Source: Roseivivax sediminis (lineage in GTDB: Bacteria; Pseudomonadota; Alphaproteobacteria; Rhodobacterales; Rhodobacteraceae). Taken from it: a DNA stretch of 64,000 nt. The stretch covers positions 1-64,000 of the forward strand of contig NZ_FOMS01000007.1 in the NCBI RefSeq assembly GCF_900112685.1. Reading direction: 5' to 3'. Made by a program: the position numbers and the translations under genes. The notes under the pieces were generated by a model. The model worked only from the letters and a program-made list of their open reading frames with translations. It was not told the DNA's origin and did not search any database. Below, in pieces: positions 45,578-53,358 of this stretch; the stretch's first letter is position 1; each line of letters opens with the position of its first letter.

Positions 45578-45681
45578 CGCGCTCCGACGGGGCGTCACGA
45601 CATCCATGGGCACCAGAACAGGCGACGGTGCCCGAACCCATGACGCCCCGGCCACAAGGGGCGCATCCGAGGAACGACGCG

Positions 45682-46908
45682 ATGACGCAGAGCAGTCTCA
45701 AAGCCTTGACCGGGCCGCGCCTCGGCGCCGCGCTTCTTTTGACCACCGCCCTCGCGGCCTGCGACGGGCCGATGGATCTCGACATGCGCGGCCGGCTCGG
45801 CGGACCGGTGGACACGTCGCAGGCGGCGGTCAACGCCACCGCCGACCGGCCGGAGCCGGACGCCCGCGGCGTCATCTCCTACCCCAACTACCAGGTCGCG
45901 GTGGCGCGGCGGGGCGACACGCTTGCCGATGTCGCCAGCCGCGTGGGCCTGCCGGCCGAGGAACTCGCGAGCCACAACGGCGTGCAGACCGGGGACCGGC
46001 TGCGGGCCGGGGAGGTCGTGTCGCTGCCGCGCCGGGTTTCCGAGCCCTCCGGTCAGACCGGCACGCCGGGTGGCACCCAGGCGCTGGAGCCCGCCGGTAA
46101 CGTCGACATCGCCACGCTCGCCGGAAATGCCATCGACAGTTCCCCAGCGTCGGGCCAGTCGGCTGAGCCGCCGAACCGCACGACGCCCAAACCCGCCCCG
46201 TCGGGGCCGGAGCCGGTGCGCCACCAGGTCGAACGTGGCGAGACCGCCTTCACCATCGCACGGCTCTACAACGTCACCCCGCGCGCGCTGGCGGAATGGA
46301 ACGGGCTCGACGAGAACTTCACCCTGCGCGAGGGACAGTACCTGCTGATCCCGGTCGCGCAGGAGGAGCAGAGCGCCGCAGCGGAACCGGACGTCTCCGA
46401 GCCCGGCCGCGGCTCTCCAACACCGACGCCGCCCTCTTCGTCCCGGCCGCTGCCCGAGGAAAGCCCAGAGCCGCGGCAGACGCAGACCGCCGCCGCGCCG
46501 CCGCCCGATGCCCCCGCGCCCGACGTGGGAGAGACCACGGAGTCCAGCGCGTCCGAGGGCGAGTTCGCGATGCCCGTCTCCGGCAGCATCATCCGCGAGT
46601 ACAGCAAGGGCCGGAACGACGGCATCGACATCGCCGCCCCGGCCGGCACCGCGGTGAAGGCGGCCGCCGGCGGCACCGTGGCCGCGATCACGACCAACAC
46701 CGACGACATCCCGATCCTGGTGGTCAAGCATCCCGGCGATCTGTTGACCGTCTATACCCATATCGACGGGATCTCGGTGAAGAAGGGCGACAGCGTGAGC
46801 CGCGGCCAGACCATCGGCAAGGTAAAGGCCGGCGACCCCGCGCGGATGCACTTCGAGGTGCGCAACGGCTTCGAAAGCGTCGATCCGATGACCTATCTAC
46901 GCGGCTGA
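45682..46908 (+). CDS. nlpD: NlpD-like lipoprotein with LysM and degenerate M23 domains
   Basis: The 408-residue lipoprotein has a signal peptide ending in lipobox ALAAC near residue 26, two LysM modules (VARRGDTLADVASRVGLPAE and VERGETAFTIARLYNVTPR), a Pro/Ser/Glu-rich linker and a C-terminal M23 fold. The first zinc-ligand histidine is replaced by Asn (NDGIDIAAP), as in E. coli NlpD, while YTHID and MHFEV histidines remain. This suggests an amidase activator rather than a peptidase. The ATG at 45682 is chosen for the signal peptide; the order surE-pcm-nlpD supports the name. Confidence 0.82.
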   Translation: MTQSSLKALTGPRLGAALLLTTALAACDGPMDLDMRGRLGGPVDTSQAAVNATADRPEPDARGVISYPNYQVAVARRGDTLADVASRVGLPAEELASHNGVQTGDRLRAGEVVSLPRRVSEPSGQTGTPGGTQALEPAGNVDIATLAGNAIDSSPASGQSAEPPNRTTPKPAPSGPEPVRHQVERGETAFTIARLYNVTPRALAEWNGLDENFTLREGQYLLIPVAQEEQSAAAEPDVSEPGRGSPTPTPPSSSRPLPEESPEPRQTQTAAAPPPDAPAPDVGETTESSASEGEFAMPVSGSIIREYSKGRNDGIDIAAPAGTAVKAAAGGTVAAITTNTDDIPILVVKHPGDLLTVYTHIDGISVKKGDSVSRGQTIGKVKAGDPARMHFEVRNGFESVDPMTYLRG

Positions 46909-46967
46909 GGCCCGCAGATAATTACTGAAAGTCAAATGCTTGGGCGGCCTTATTCGCGCCGCCCGGA

Positions 46968-47807
46968 TCAGACGGCGACGCCGTGCCGCCCCGCCAGGTC
47001 GGTGAAGAACTGCCAAGCCACCCGGCCCGACCGCGCACCGCGCGTGGCCTGCCACTCGATCGCCTCGGCGTGCAGCGTCTCGTCGTCCACCTCCACACCG
47101 TGCGCCGCGCAATAGCCGCGGATCATGTCGAGGTATTCGTCCTGCGAACAGGGGTGGAAGCCGAGCCAGAGGCCGAAGCGGTCGGAGAGCGACACCTTCT
47201 CTTCCACCGCCTCGGACGGGTTGATCGCGGTGGAGCGCTCGTTCTCGATCATGTCGCGGGGCATCAGGTGCCGCCGGTTGGACGTCGCGTAGAACAGCAC
47301 GTTTGCCGGGCGCCCCTCGACCCCGCCGTCAAGAACGGCCTTCAAGCTCTTGTAATGCTGGTCGTCATGCCCGAACGACAGGTCGTCGCAGAACAGCAGG
47401 AAGCGATGCTGCGACCGCCGCAGATGGCCGAGGAGCCGCCCGACCGAAGGCAGATCCTCGCGCTGCAACTCCACCAGCTTCAGGTCTTCGCCCTTTGCCA
47501 GAATTTCGGCGTGTACCGCCTTGACTGCGCTCGATTTTCCCATCCCGCGGGCGCCCCACAAAAGGGCGTTGTTCGCCGGTAACCCGCGTGCAAACCGCAG
47601 CGTGTTGTCCAGCAGGGTCGCCTTGGTCCGCTCGATCCCGAGCAGAAGGTCCAGCGGCACGCGGTTCACCTGGGCCACCGGCTCCAGCCGGTCCGGCGCG
47701 GTGTGCCAGACGAACGCCTCGGCCGTGTCGAAGTCGGGAGTTTCCAAAGGCGCCGGAGCCAGCCGCTCCAGCGCCTCGGCAATGCGTGTCATCGCGTCGT
47801 CTGTCAC
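46968..47807 (-). CDS. DUF815-family AAA ATPase
   Basis: The 279-residue ATPase has Walker A GARGMGKSS near residue 85, Walker B FLLFCDDLSF near residue 138 and the ATSNRRHLMPRDM sensor region, typical of the DUF815 family. The role of the family is not established. It overlaps the tatC stop by four bases, so it is expressed as the last gene of the tatABC unit. Confidence 0.88.
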   Translation of the reverse strand: MTDDAMTRIAEALERLAPAPLETPDFDTAEAFVWHTAPDRLEPVAQVNRVPLDLLLGIERTKATLLDNTLRFARGLPANNALLWGARGMGKSSAVKAVHAEILAKGEDLKLVELQREDLPSVGRLLGHLRRSQHRFLLFCDDLSFGHDDQHYKSLKAVLDGGVEGRPANVLFYATSNRRHLMPRDMIENERSTAINPSEAVEEKVSLSDRFGLWLGFHPCSQDEYLDMIRGYCAAHGVEVDDETLHAEAIEWQATRGARSGRVAWQFFTDLAGRHGVAV

Positions 47808-48676
47808 CGGCCGGTGTCCTCGTCGCCGTCGTCGTCCTCATCCTCGAACCAGACGCCCTGCGCCTTCAGCTCCGCGATGCGCTTGCGCTCTACCCGGGCC
47901 ACCAGGAAGATCGAGATTTCGTATAGCCCGTAGACCACCACGAACAGGATGACCTGCGTGATCACGTCGGGCGGCGTCACCAGCGCCGCCAGCACCAGAA
48001 TGCCGACCATCGCGTATTTGCGCACGTCTGCCAGCCCCTTGGCCGAGACCAGCCCGGCCTTGCCCATCAGCGTCAACAACACCGGCAACTGGAAGCACAG
48101 ACCGAAGGACACGATAAACTTGATCGTCAGGTTGAGGTATTCCTGCGCCGAGCCCTGGAAAACCACCGACAGGCCCTGGCTGACCTCTTCGCCAACCACG
48201 GCCTCGCCTTCCGTGCCGAATTGCTGGAAGCCGAGGAAGAAGTCGTACGCGAGCGGCGTGACCACGTAGAAGGCGAAGGCCGCGCCGAGGATGAACATGA
48301 AGGGCGAGGCCACCAGGAACGGCAGGAACGCGCCCTTTTCCGACTTGTAGAGCCCTGGCGCAACGAACCGCCACATCTGGTTGGCGATGTACGGGAAGGC
48401 CAGCATGAAGCCACCCAGCAGCGATACCTTCACCGCCACGAAGAAGCCTTCCTGCGGCGAGATGAAGATCAGGTCGCAATCCTGCCCGCGGTCGGCCAGA
48501 ACCTGGCAGAGCGGCGCGGTCAGGAAGTTGAAGATCGGTGTCGCGACGGTGAAGCAGAGCACCATGCCGACGATGAACGCCACGACCGAATGGATCAGGC
48601 GCGTGCGCAGCTCCGCCAGATGTTCGATCAGGGGGGCGGAGCTGTCCTCGATCTCGTCGTCGTCGCGGACGCTCAT
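47804..48676 (-). CDS. tatC: TatC, twin-arginine translocase subunit
   Basis: The 290-residue protein has six membrane helices. It has the conserved N-terminal PLIEHLAELRTRLI motif and the FSPQEGFFVAVK-like ISPQEGFFVAVKVSLL block near residue 85. It recognises twin-arginine signal peptides with TatB. It overlaps tatB by four bases. The C-terminal tail is acidic (EDEDDDGDEDTG). Confidence 0.96.
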   Translation of the reverse strand: MSVRDDDEIEDSSAPLIEHLAELRTRLIHSVVAFIVGMVLCFTVATPIFNFLTAPLCQVLADRGQDCDLIFISPQEGFFVAVKVSLLGGFMLAFPYIANQMWRFVAPGLYKSEKGAFLPFLVASPFMFILGAAFAFYVVTPLAYDFFLGFQQFGTEGEAVVGEEVSQGLSVVFQGSAQEYLNLTIKFIVSFGLCFQLPVLLTLMGKAGLVSAKGLADVRKYAMVGILVLAALVTPPDVITQVILFVVVYGLYEISIFLVARVERKRIAELKAQGVWFEDEDDDGDEDTGR

Positions 48677-49146
48677 GCCTCACCCTTGCGGTCGTCGTCG
48701 GAGGGGAGCGCCGATTCCATCTCGTCTGCTTTCTTGGCGGCCTCGTCGGCCTCTCGCCGCTTGCGCTCTGCGGCGGCGCGGGCGCTCGCGGCCTCGATCT
48801 TCTTGCGCTTGGCCTCCGCCTCGGGATCGGCGGCCTTCTTCTTGCCGCCCTCTTCCTCGATATCGTCGAGCCGCGCGGCGTCGGTCATGCTGCGGGCCGC
48901 GTCCTTCACCCCGTCCATGGCCGATGACATGGGCTTGGTCGCCGATTTGAACGTGTTCGCCGCGTCCTTGAAGCCGGACTCGTCGGCGGCATCGTTCATC
49001 GCGCGGCTGAATTCGCGCGCCATGCCCTTCGCCTTGCCGACGAAGCGACCGACATTGCGGAAAAGGACCGGCAGATCCTTCGGGCCGACGACGATCAGCG
49101 CCACGATCCCAATGATCAGAAGCTCGGCAAAGCCCAGGTCGAGCAT
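48673..49146 (-). CDS. tatB: TatB, twin-arginine translocase subunit
   Basis: The 157-residue protein has one N-terminal helix (MLDLGFAELLIIGIVALIVV) followed by the GPKDLPVLFRNVGRFVGK amphipathic helix typical of TatB, then a long charged helical tail. It is flanked directly by tatA (upstream, no gap) and tatC. Confidence 0.93.
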   Translation of the reverse strand: MLDLGFAELLIIGIVALIVVGPKDLPVLFRNVGRFVGKAKGMAREFSRAMNDAADESGFKDAANTFKSATKPMSSAMDGVKDAARSMTDAARLDDIEEEGGKKKAADPEAEAKRKKIEAASARAAAERKRREADEAAKKADEMESALPSDDDRKGEA

Positions 49147-49365
49147 TTAGGCGTTGTCTTTCTTTTCCTCGGGCGTGACGTCACGGGCACTCTCGGCCTT
49201 CTCGTCGTCGTCAAGCTCCTTCTGGCCGTCCGACACGCCCCGCTTGAAGGCGGTGATGCCCTTGCCGACCTCGCCCATCAGGCCCGAGATCTTGCCGCGC
49301 CCGAAGAGCACGAGCACCACGACGGCGATGAGCAGAAGGCCCGGCAGGCCGATATTGTTGAGCAT
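49147..49365 (-). CDS. tatA: TatA, twin-arginine translocase pore subunit
   Basis: The 72-residue protein has one helix ([19 protein letters not shown]) with the FGRGKI hinge characteristic of TatA, an amphipathic helix and an acidic tail. The ATG at 49365 is chosen because the frame upstream has no family resemblance. It is the first gene of the tatABC-DUF815 unit. Confidence 0.95.
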   Translation of the reverse strand: MLNNIGLPGLLLIAVVVLVLFGRGKISGLMGEVGKGITAFKRGVSDGQKELDDDEKAESARDVTPEEKKDNA

Positions 49366-49503
49366 GGATCTGTCTCCCGGATGCGCGGGCGGCGTGGAGC
49401 CGCCGCCGGACTTCGTCCTGCACATTTAAGGCTTCGCGGCCCAGCGCGAAAGCGGGCAATGACCGATTTCCGGCGCGCGGGACGATGAATCCGGGGTTGG
49501 TTT

Positions 49504-49557
49504 TGACATTATCTTGTCAGTTGTCAGGTTTTTGTCAGTATGACGTTCGAATGACAG
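49504..49557 (+). promoter_or_regulatory. TTGTCAG repeat cluster upstream of the WYL regulator
   Basis: Three direct copies of TTGTCAG occur at 49514, 49521 and 49532, with opposing TGACA half-sites at 49504 and 49552. The pair TGACA-N6-TGTCA at 49504-49519 forms a partial palindrome. The cluster ends about 25 bases before the regulator gene, suggesting an autoregulatory operator. Confidence 0.5.
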
Positions 49558-49582
49558 TCCGACACAGGGCGAATCACCCGGG

Positions 49583-50248
49583 ATGAAACGCGCCGACAGA
49601 CTTTACGCGCTGATGTCGCGGCTGAAGGATGGCCGCCTGCACCGGGCGGAGGACCTGGCCCGCGACACCGGCGTGTCGCTGCGCACGATCTACCGCGACA
49701 TGGACGTGCTGGCCGCCTCGGGCGTGCCGATCGAGGGTGAGCGCGGCGCCGGCTACACCGCACGCGCGGCGATCACCCTGCCCCCCCTCAACCTGACAGA
49801 GCCGGAGCTGGAGGCACTGCATCTCGGTCTTGCGGCCATCGGCGCCAGCGGGCTCGACGACATGGCCGAGGCCTCGCGCACCCTGTCCGCGAAGATCGAG
49901 GCGGTTTTACCCGAGGATACCGGCATGGCGGCGGAGCGGTTCGGCTTTGCCACCTACCCGTTCGCGGAGGCGGCGGAGGGGTTCCGCCACATGCCGGCGA
50001 TCCGCCGCGCGATCCGGGCGCGGCAGAAGCTGCGGGTGACGCTGGCGGAGGAGGACGCGCCGCGCGACATCCGCCCGCTGCACGTGGATTACTGGGGCCG
50101 CGTCTGGACCTGCATCGCCTGGGACGAAGGGTCCGGCGACTTCACCAGTTTCCGGATCGACAGGGTGCGGGCGCTGAGCCCTCTGCCGGGCCTGTTCGTC
50201 GACGAGCCTGGCAAGCGGCTGTCGGACTACCGCGCCCGCACGCCCTAG
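49583..50248 (+). CDS. HTH/WYL-domain transcriptional regulator (YafY/DeoR-type)
   Basis: The 221-residue regulator has an N-terminal winged helix (VSLRTIYRDMDVLAASGVP near residue 30) and a WYL domain ending near residue 200. WYL regulators sense nucleotides or small ligands and control DNA damage, metabolism or defence genes. Repeated TTGTCAG sites lie directly upstream. Its stop codon shares CTAG with the stop of the convergent ABC gene. Confidence 0.88.
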   Translation: MKRADRLYALMSRLKDGRLHRAEDLARDTGVSLRTIYRDMDVLAASGVPIEGERGAGYTARAAITLPPLNLTEPELEALHLGLAAIGASGLDDMAEASRTLSAKIEAVLPEDTGMAAERFGFATYPFAEAAEGFRHMPAIRRAIRARQKLRVTLAEEDAPRDIRPLHVDYWGRVWTCIAWDEGSGDFTSFRIDRVRALSPLPGLFVDEPGKRLSDYRARTP

Positions 50249-51342
50249 CCCGCAGCCGGGAACACGAAGCAGCGGTCGCGGCGCACGGTCAGCCACATCG
50301 GCGTGCCGACCGCCGGCAGGAAGACGTTGGGGACGGTCGCGCGCAGCACCTCGCCGTCATGGTCCATGCGGAATTCCACGAGGCTTTCGGAGCCCATGAA
50401 GCGCGCCCGGGCCACCACGCCGCGCGCCGGCGTGCCCGCCCGGTCGGTCGGGTTCGGGCCGCGCCCGCCACGATCGAAGTCGATCGACACGTGCTGGGGG
50501 CGGAACACAATCTCCACCCGCGCGCCGTCGGGATGGCCCGGCGTGAGGAAGGCGCCGAACGGCGTGTCGGTCAGCGCCCCGTGAACGACGCCCTGCAGGA
50601 CGTTGATATCACTGAAGAAGGCCACCGCCTCCTTGTCCGCGGGGGCGGTGTAGATGTTGTAGGGCGCGCCGATCTGCACGATCCTGCCGTCGCGCATCAG
50701 CGCGATCTCGTCCGCCATGCGCATCGCCTCTTCGGGCTCGTGCGTGACCAGCAGGACGCCGGTGCCCTCTTCCTTCAGGACGGCCAGCGTCTCGTCGCGG
50801 ATGCCGTCGCGCAGGCGGTTGTCGAGGCCCGAGAACGGCTCATCCATCAGCATGATGCGCGGCCGCGGCGCAAGCGCGCGGGCGAGCGCGACGCGCTGCT
50901 GCTCCCCGCCCGACAGCTCGTGCGGCCAGTTGTCCCGGTAGCCTTCGAGCCCGACGCGCGACAGAAGGTGGCGCACCCTCTCTTCCTGCTCGGCCTTAGG
51001 GCCGGTCAGGCCGAAGGCGACGTTGGCACCCACGGTAAGATGCGGAAACAGCGCAAAATCTTGGAACATCAACCCGATGGAGCGTCGCTCGGGCGGCACG
51101 CGGAACACGGTGTCGCAGACCAGCGCGCCGTCCACGTGGATGGTGCCGCTGTCCTGCATCTCCACCCCCGCGATCATCCGCAGCGTCGTGGATTTGCCGC
51201 AGCCCGAGGGCCCCAGCAGGCAGGTCACGTTGCCCGGCGCGATCGTCAGGGACACGTCGTCGACAACCGCCTTGCCCGCGAAGCTCTTGGCAAGGTTGCG
51301 GATTTCGAGCCGGGGGGGATCGACGGTCACGTCTCGGGCCAT
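50245..51342 (-). CDS. Fbp/Pot-type ABC transporter ATPase
   Basis: The 365-residue ATPase has Walker A GPSGCGKST near residue 43, signature ELSGGEQQR and Walker B RIMLMDEP, followed by a C-terminal TOBE-like regulatory domain (about residues 250-360). The LMFQDFALFPHLTV Q-loop and the long C-terminus suit ferric iron, spermidine or thiamine importers (FbpC/PotA type). No permease or binding protein is adjacent, so the substrate is undetermined. Confidence 0.88.
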   Translation of the reverse strand: MARDVTVDPPRLEIRNLAKSFAGKAVVDDVSLTIAPGNVTCLLGPSGCGKSTTLRMIAGVEMQDSGTIHVDGALVCDTVFRVPPERRSIGLMFQDFALFPHLTVGANVAFGLTGPKAEQEERVRHLLSRVGLEGYRDNWPHELSGGEQQRVALARALAPRPRIMLMDEPFSGLDNRLRDGIRDETLAVLKEEGTGVLLVTHEPEEAMRMADEIALMRDGRIVQIGAPYNIYTAPADKEAVAFFSDINVLQGVVHGALTDTPFGAFLTPGHPDGARVEIVFRPQHVSIDFDRGGRGPNPTDRAGTPARGVVARARFMGSESLVEFRMDHDGEVLRATVPNVFLPAVGTPMWLTVRRDRCFVFPAAG

Positions 51343-51409
51343 CTCGCGGTGTCCAATGAAAATGCTCAGGGATCGGCGTTAGCAGCGCAGGCCGCCCCCG
51401 GCAAGCCGC

Positions 51410-51949
51410 TCAGCCGAGCGCCTTGCCCAGACGCGGCAGCCGGGCCTTCTTGAGAAGCGGGCGCATCTGCCAGTCCTCACCCGAGATGTCGCGCGCGCGG
51501 GCAAGCACGGCGCCGGCCGCCCCGGCCACCGCCTCGGGCCTGGCCTGCCAGAGTCCGAGCAGGAACCCGTCGGGGTCGGCGCGCGACAGCCCTTCCTCGG
51601 CCAGAGTGCCGCGCGGGAAATCCTGCGCGTTCACCGTCAGGATCACGTCGGCGGAGCCCGCGATGGCGGCCGCGAGCACGTGGATGTCGTTGCCGTCCGG
51701 CAGCCAGAGCCGCGCCTCCAGCGACGGCGGCCACGTCATCTCCGCGCCCGGCCAGCGCGCCCGGACCTCCGCGATCTCCTTTCGCGCCTGCGCCTCGCCG
51801 CCGGGGCCGAGCTTGCGCGCCGCCCGGGCCCATTCCTCGAGGATCCGCGCCGACCAGAGCGGCGTGAAGGCGCCCGTGCCCGCGACGCCCAGCACCACCT
51901 CGCGCATCACCGTGGGGTAGAGCACGCAGGTGTCGATCAGCACCTTCAC
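51410..51949 (-). CDS. PIN-domain protein
   Basis: The 179-residue protein starts with the PIN pattern VLIDTCVLYPTVMREV (catalytic Asp6) and has an acidic LPDGNDIHVLAAAI block near residue 90, which carries the second Asp cluster of the family. PIN domains are often RNase toxins of VapC systems, but no antitoxin gene is adjacent; instead the gene overlaps the RlmI-like methyltransferase stop by four bases. A stand-alone RNase is possible. Confidence 0.75.
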   Translation of the reverse strand: MKVLIDTCVLYPTVMREVVLGVAGTGAFTPLWSARILEEWARAARKLGPGGEAQARKEIAEVRARWPGAEMTWPPSLEARLWLPDGNDIHVLAAAIAGSADVILTVNAQDFPRGTLAEEGLSRADPDGFLLGLWQARPEAVAGAAGAVLARARDISGEDWQMRPLLKKARLPRLGKALG

Positions 51950-53172
51950 AACCGGAACACGAGCGCCTTGAGATACCCCGACTCGGCCAGTTGCGGCAGC
52001 AGCGGATGGTCCGGCCCCGCCTGCCCGGTATAGATCAGCTGCGCCCGCCGCCCGGCACGGCCGATGCCGCGCAGGCAGGCGCCCTGGAACGCCGCCAGGT
52101 CCGCCGCGTGCGAGCAGGAGCAGAGCACCAGCGCGCCGCCCGGCGCCACCAGCGGCGCCGACAGCTTTGCCACGCGCTCATATGCGCGCAGGCCCGCCTC
52201 AAGCGCAGGTTTGGCCGGCGCGAAAGCGGGCGGATCGCAGATCACCAGCCCGAAGCGGCGGTTCTCAGCGCCCAGCGCTTCGAGTTGGGCAAAGGCATCG
52301 CCCTGCCGCGCCTCGAACCTCTCCGCGACGCCCGAAGCCGTCGCCCCGGCCTCGGCCAGCGCCAGCGCCGGGGCCGACCCGTCCACCGCGAGCGCCGAGC
52401 TCGCACCGTTCGCCAGCGCCGCGAGCGCGAAGCCCCCCACATGAGAGAAGACGTCGAGCACGTCCTCCCCGCGCGCCAGCCGCGCCGCGAAGGCCTGGTT
52501 CTCGCGCTGGTCGTAGAAGAGCCCCGTCTTCTGCCCGCCGGTCAGGTCGGCCATGTAGGTCGCGCCGTTCATCGCAACCTCGACGGGCCCCTCGGGCGCG
52601 CTGCCCCTCAGCACCTCGTCCTCGGCGTCCAGCCCTTCCAGCGTACGCCCCCGCCCGCCGGCGTTCTTGAGGATCGTGGTGACGCCCGTAACCTCCGCCA
52701 GCGCCGCGGCGAGCGGGTCGATCAGCACATCGGCCCAGGCCGCGTTCGGCTGAATCACCGCGATGTCGCCGAACCGGTCGATGACAACCCCCGGCAACCC
52801 GTCCGCTTCGGCGTGGACCAGCCGGTAGAACGGCGCGTCGTAGAGCCGTTCGCGCAGCGCCAGCGCCCGCTTCAGCCGCGCGACGAACCAGGCATGATCG
52901 GGAATCCCCCTCCCCTCGCGGTCGATCACCCGCGCGATGATCTTGGAGTTGGGATTGACCGCCACACGCGCGAGCGGCGTGCGCTCGGCATCCTCCAGCC
53001 GCGCGATGGTGCCGGGGGCCAGCGCCTTGGTACGCCGGTCCGTCACCAGCTCGTCGGCATAGATCCACGGATAGCCGCGGCGGATCGCCTGCGGCTTGGA
53101 TTTCGGCTTCAGCCGCACGACCGGCAGGTCGGCGGCGGTGTTTTCGTCGGGGGCGTCGGGGGGCTGCGTCAT
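51946..53172 (-). CDS. rlmI: RlmI-like rRNA cytosine methyltransferase
   Basis: The 408-residue protein has an N-terminal PUA-type domain (LKPKSKPQAIRRGYPWIYAD) and a Rossmann methyltransferase with SAM motif VLDVFSHVGGFALAALANGA near residue 225 and catalytic CDPPAFA near residue 300. This is the RlmI/RlmK (YccW) layout, methylating C5 of a cytosine in 23S rRNA. The start is ATG 53172. The exact target base is inferred from family. Confidence 0.88.
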   Translation of the reverse strand: MTQPPDAPDENTAADLPVVRLKPKSKPQAIRRGYPWIYADELVTDRRTKALAPGTIARLEDAERTPLARVAVNPNSKIIARVIDREGRGIPDHAWFVARLKRALALRERLYDAPFYRLVHAEADGLPGVVIDRFGDIAVIQPNAAWADVLIDPLAAALAEVTGVTTILKNAGGRGRTLEGLDAEDEVLRGSAPEGPVEVAMNGATYMADLTGGQKTGLFYDQRENQAFAARLARGEDVLDVFSHVGGFALAALANGASSALAVDGSAPALALAEAGATASGVAERFEARQGDAFAQLEALGAENRRFGLVICDPPAFAPAKPALEAGLRAYERVAKLSAPLVAPGGALVLCSCSHAADLAAFQGACLRGIGRAGRRAQLIYTGQAGPDHPLLPQLAESGYLKALVFRL

Positions 53173-53272
53173 GCCGCCCCTCTTAGCCGCGCCGCGGTAC
53201 AAGGGAAAGCCGGAGCGCATGCGGGTACCGGCTTTCCGTAGCCAACCCGGACCGCCAGCCGCCGTCTTTACT

Positions 53273-53284
53273 GTTAGCGCTAAC
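53273..53284. promoter_or_regulatory. LacI-family operator upstream of edd
   Basis: GTTAGCGCTAAC is a perfect 12-base palindrome with the central CG of LacI/GntR-family operators, 74 bases upstream of the edd start. The form matches operators used by alphaproteobacterial sugar-catabolism repressors. It probably controls edd-eda. No LacI-family gene is in the window. Confidence 0.7.
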
Positions 53285-53358
53285 CGCGTTACATCGAAAT
53301 TGTCGCCGACCCAGCGCGCTCCCGAGGGGGCCGAGCCAAGGGACAAGGAGCCCCGCCC

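Noticed and set aside
46942-46964. GGGCGGC/GCCGCCC hairpin between nlpD and the DUF815 gene as a bidirectional terminator
   Set aside because: The stem is only seven base pairs and no T-run follows on either strand, so it was not listed as a terminator.
51410-51949. PIN protein as the toxin of a VapBC module
   Set aside because: No antitoxin-sized gene precedes it. The upstream overlapping gene is an rRNA methyltransferase.
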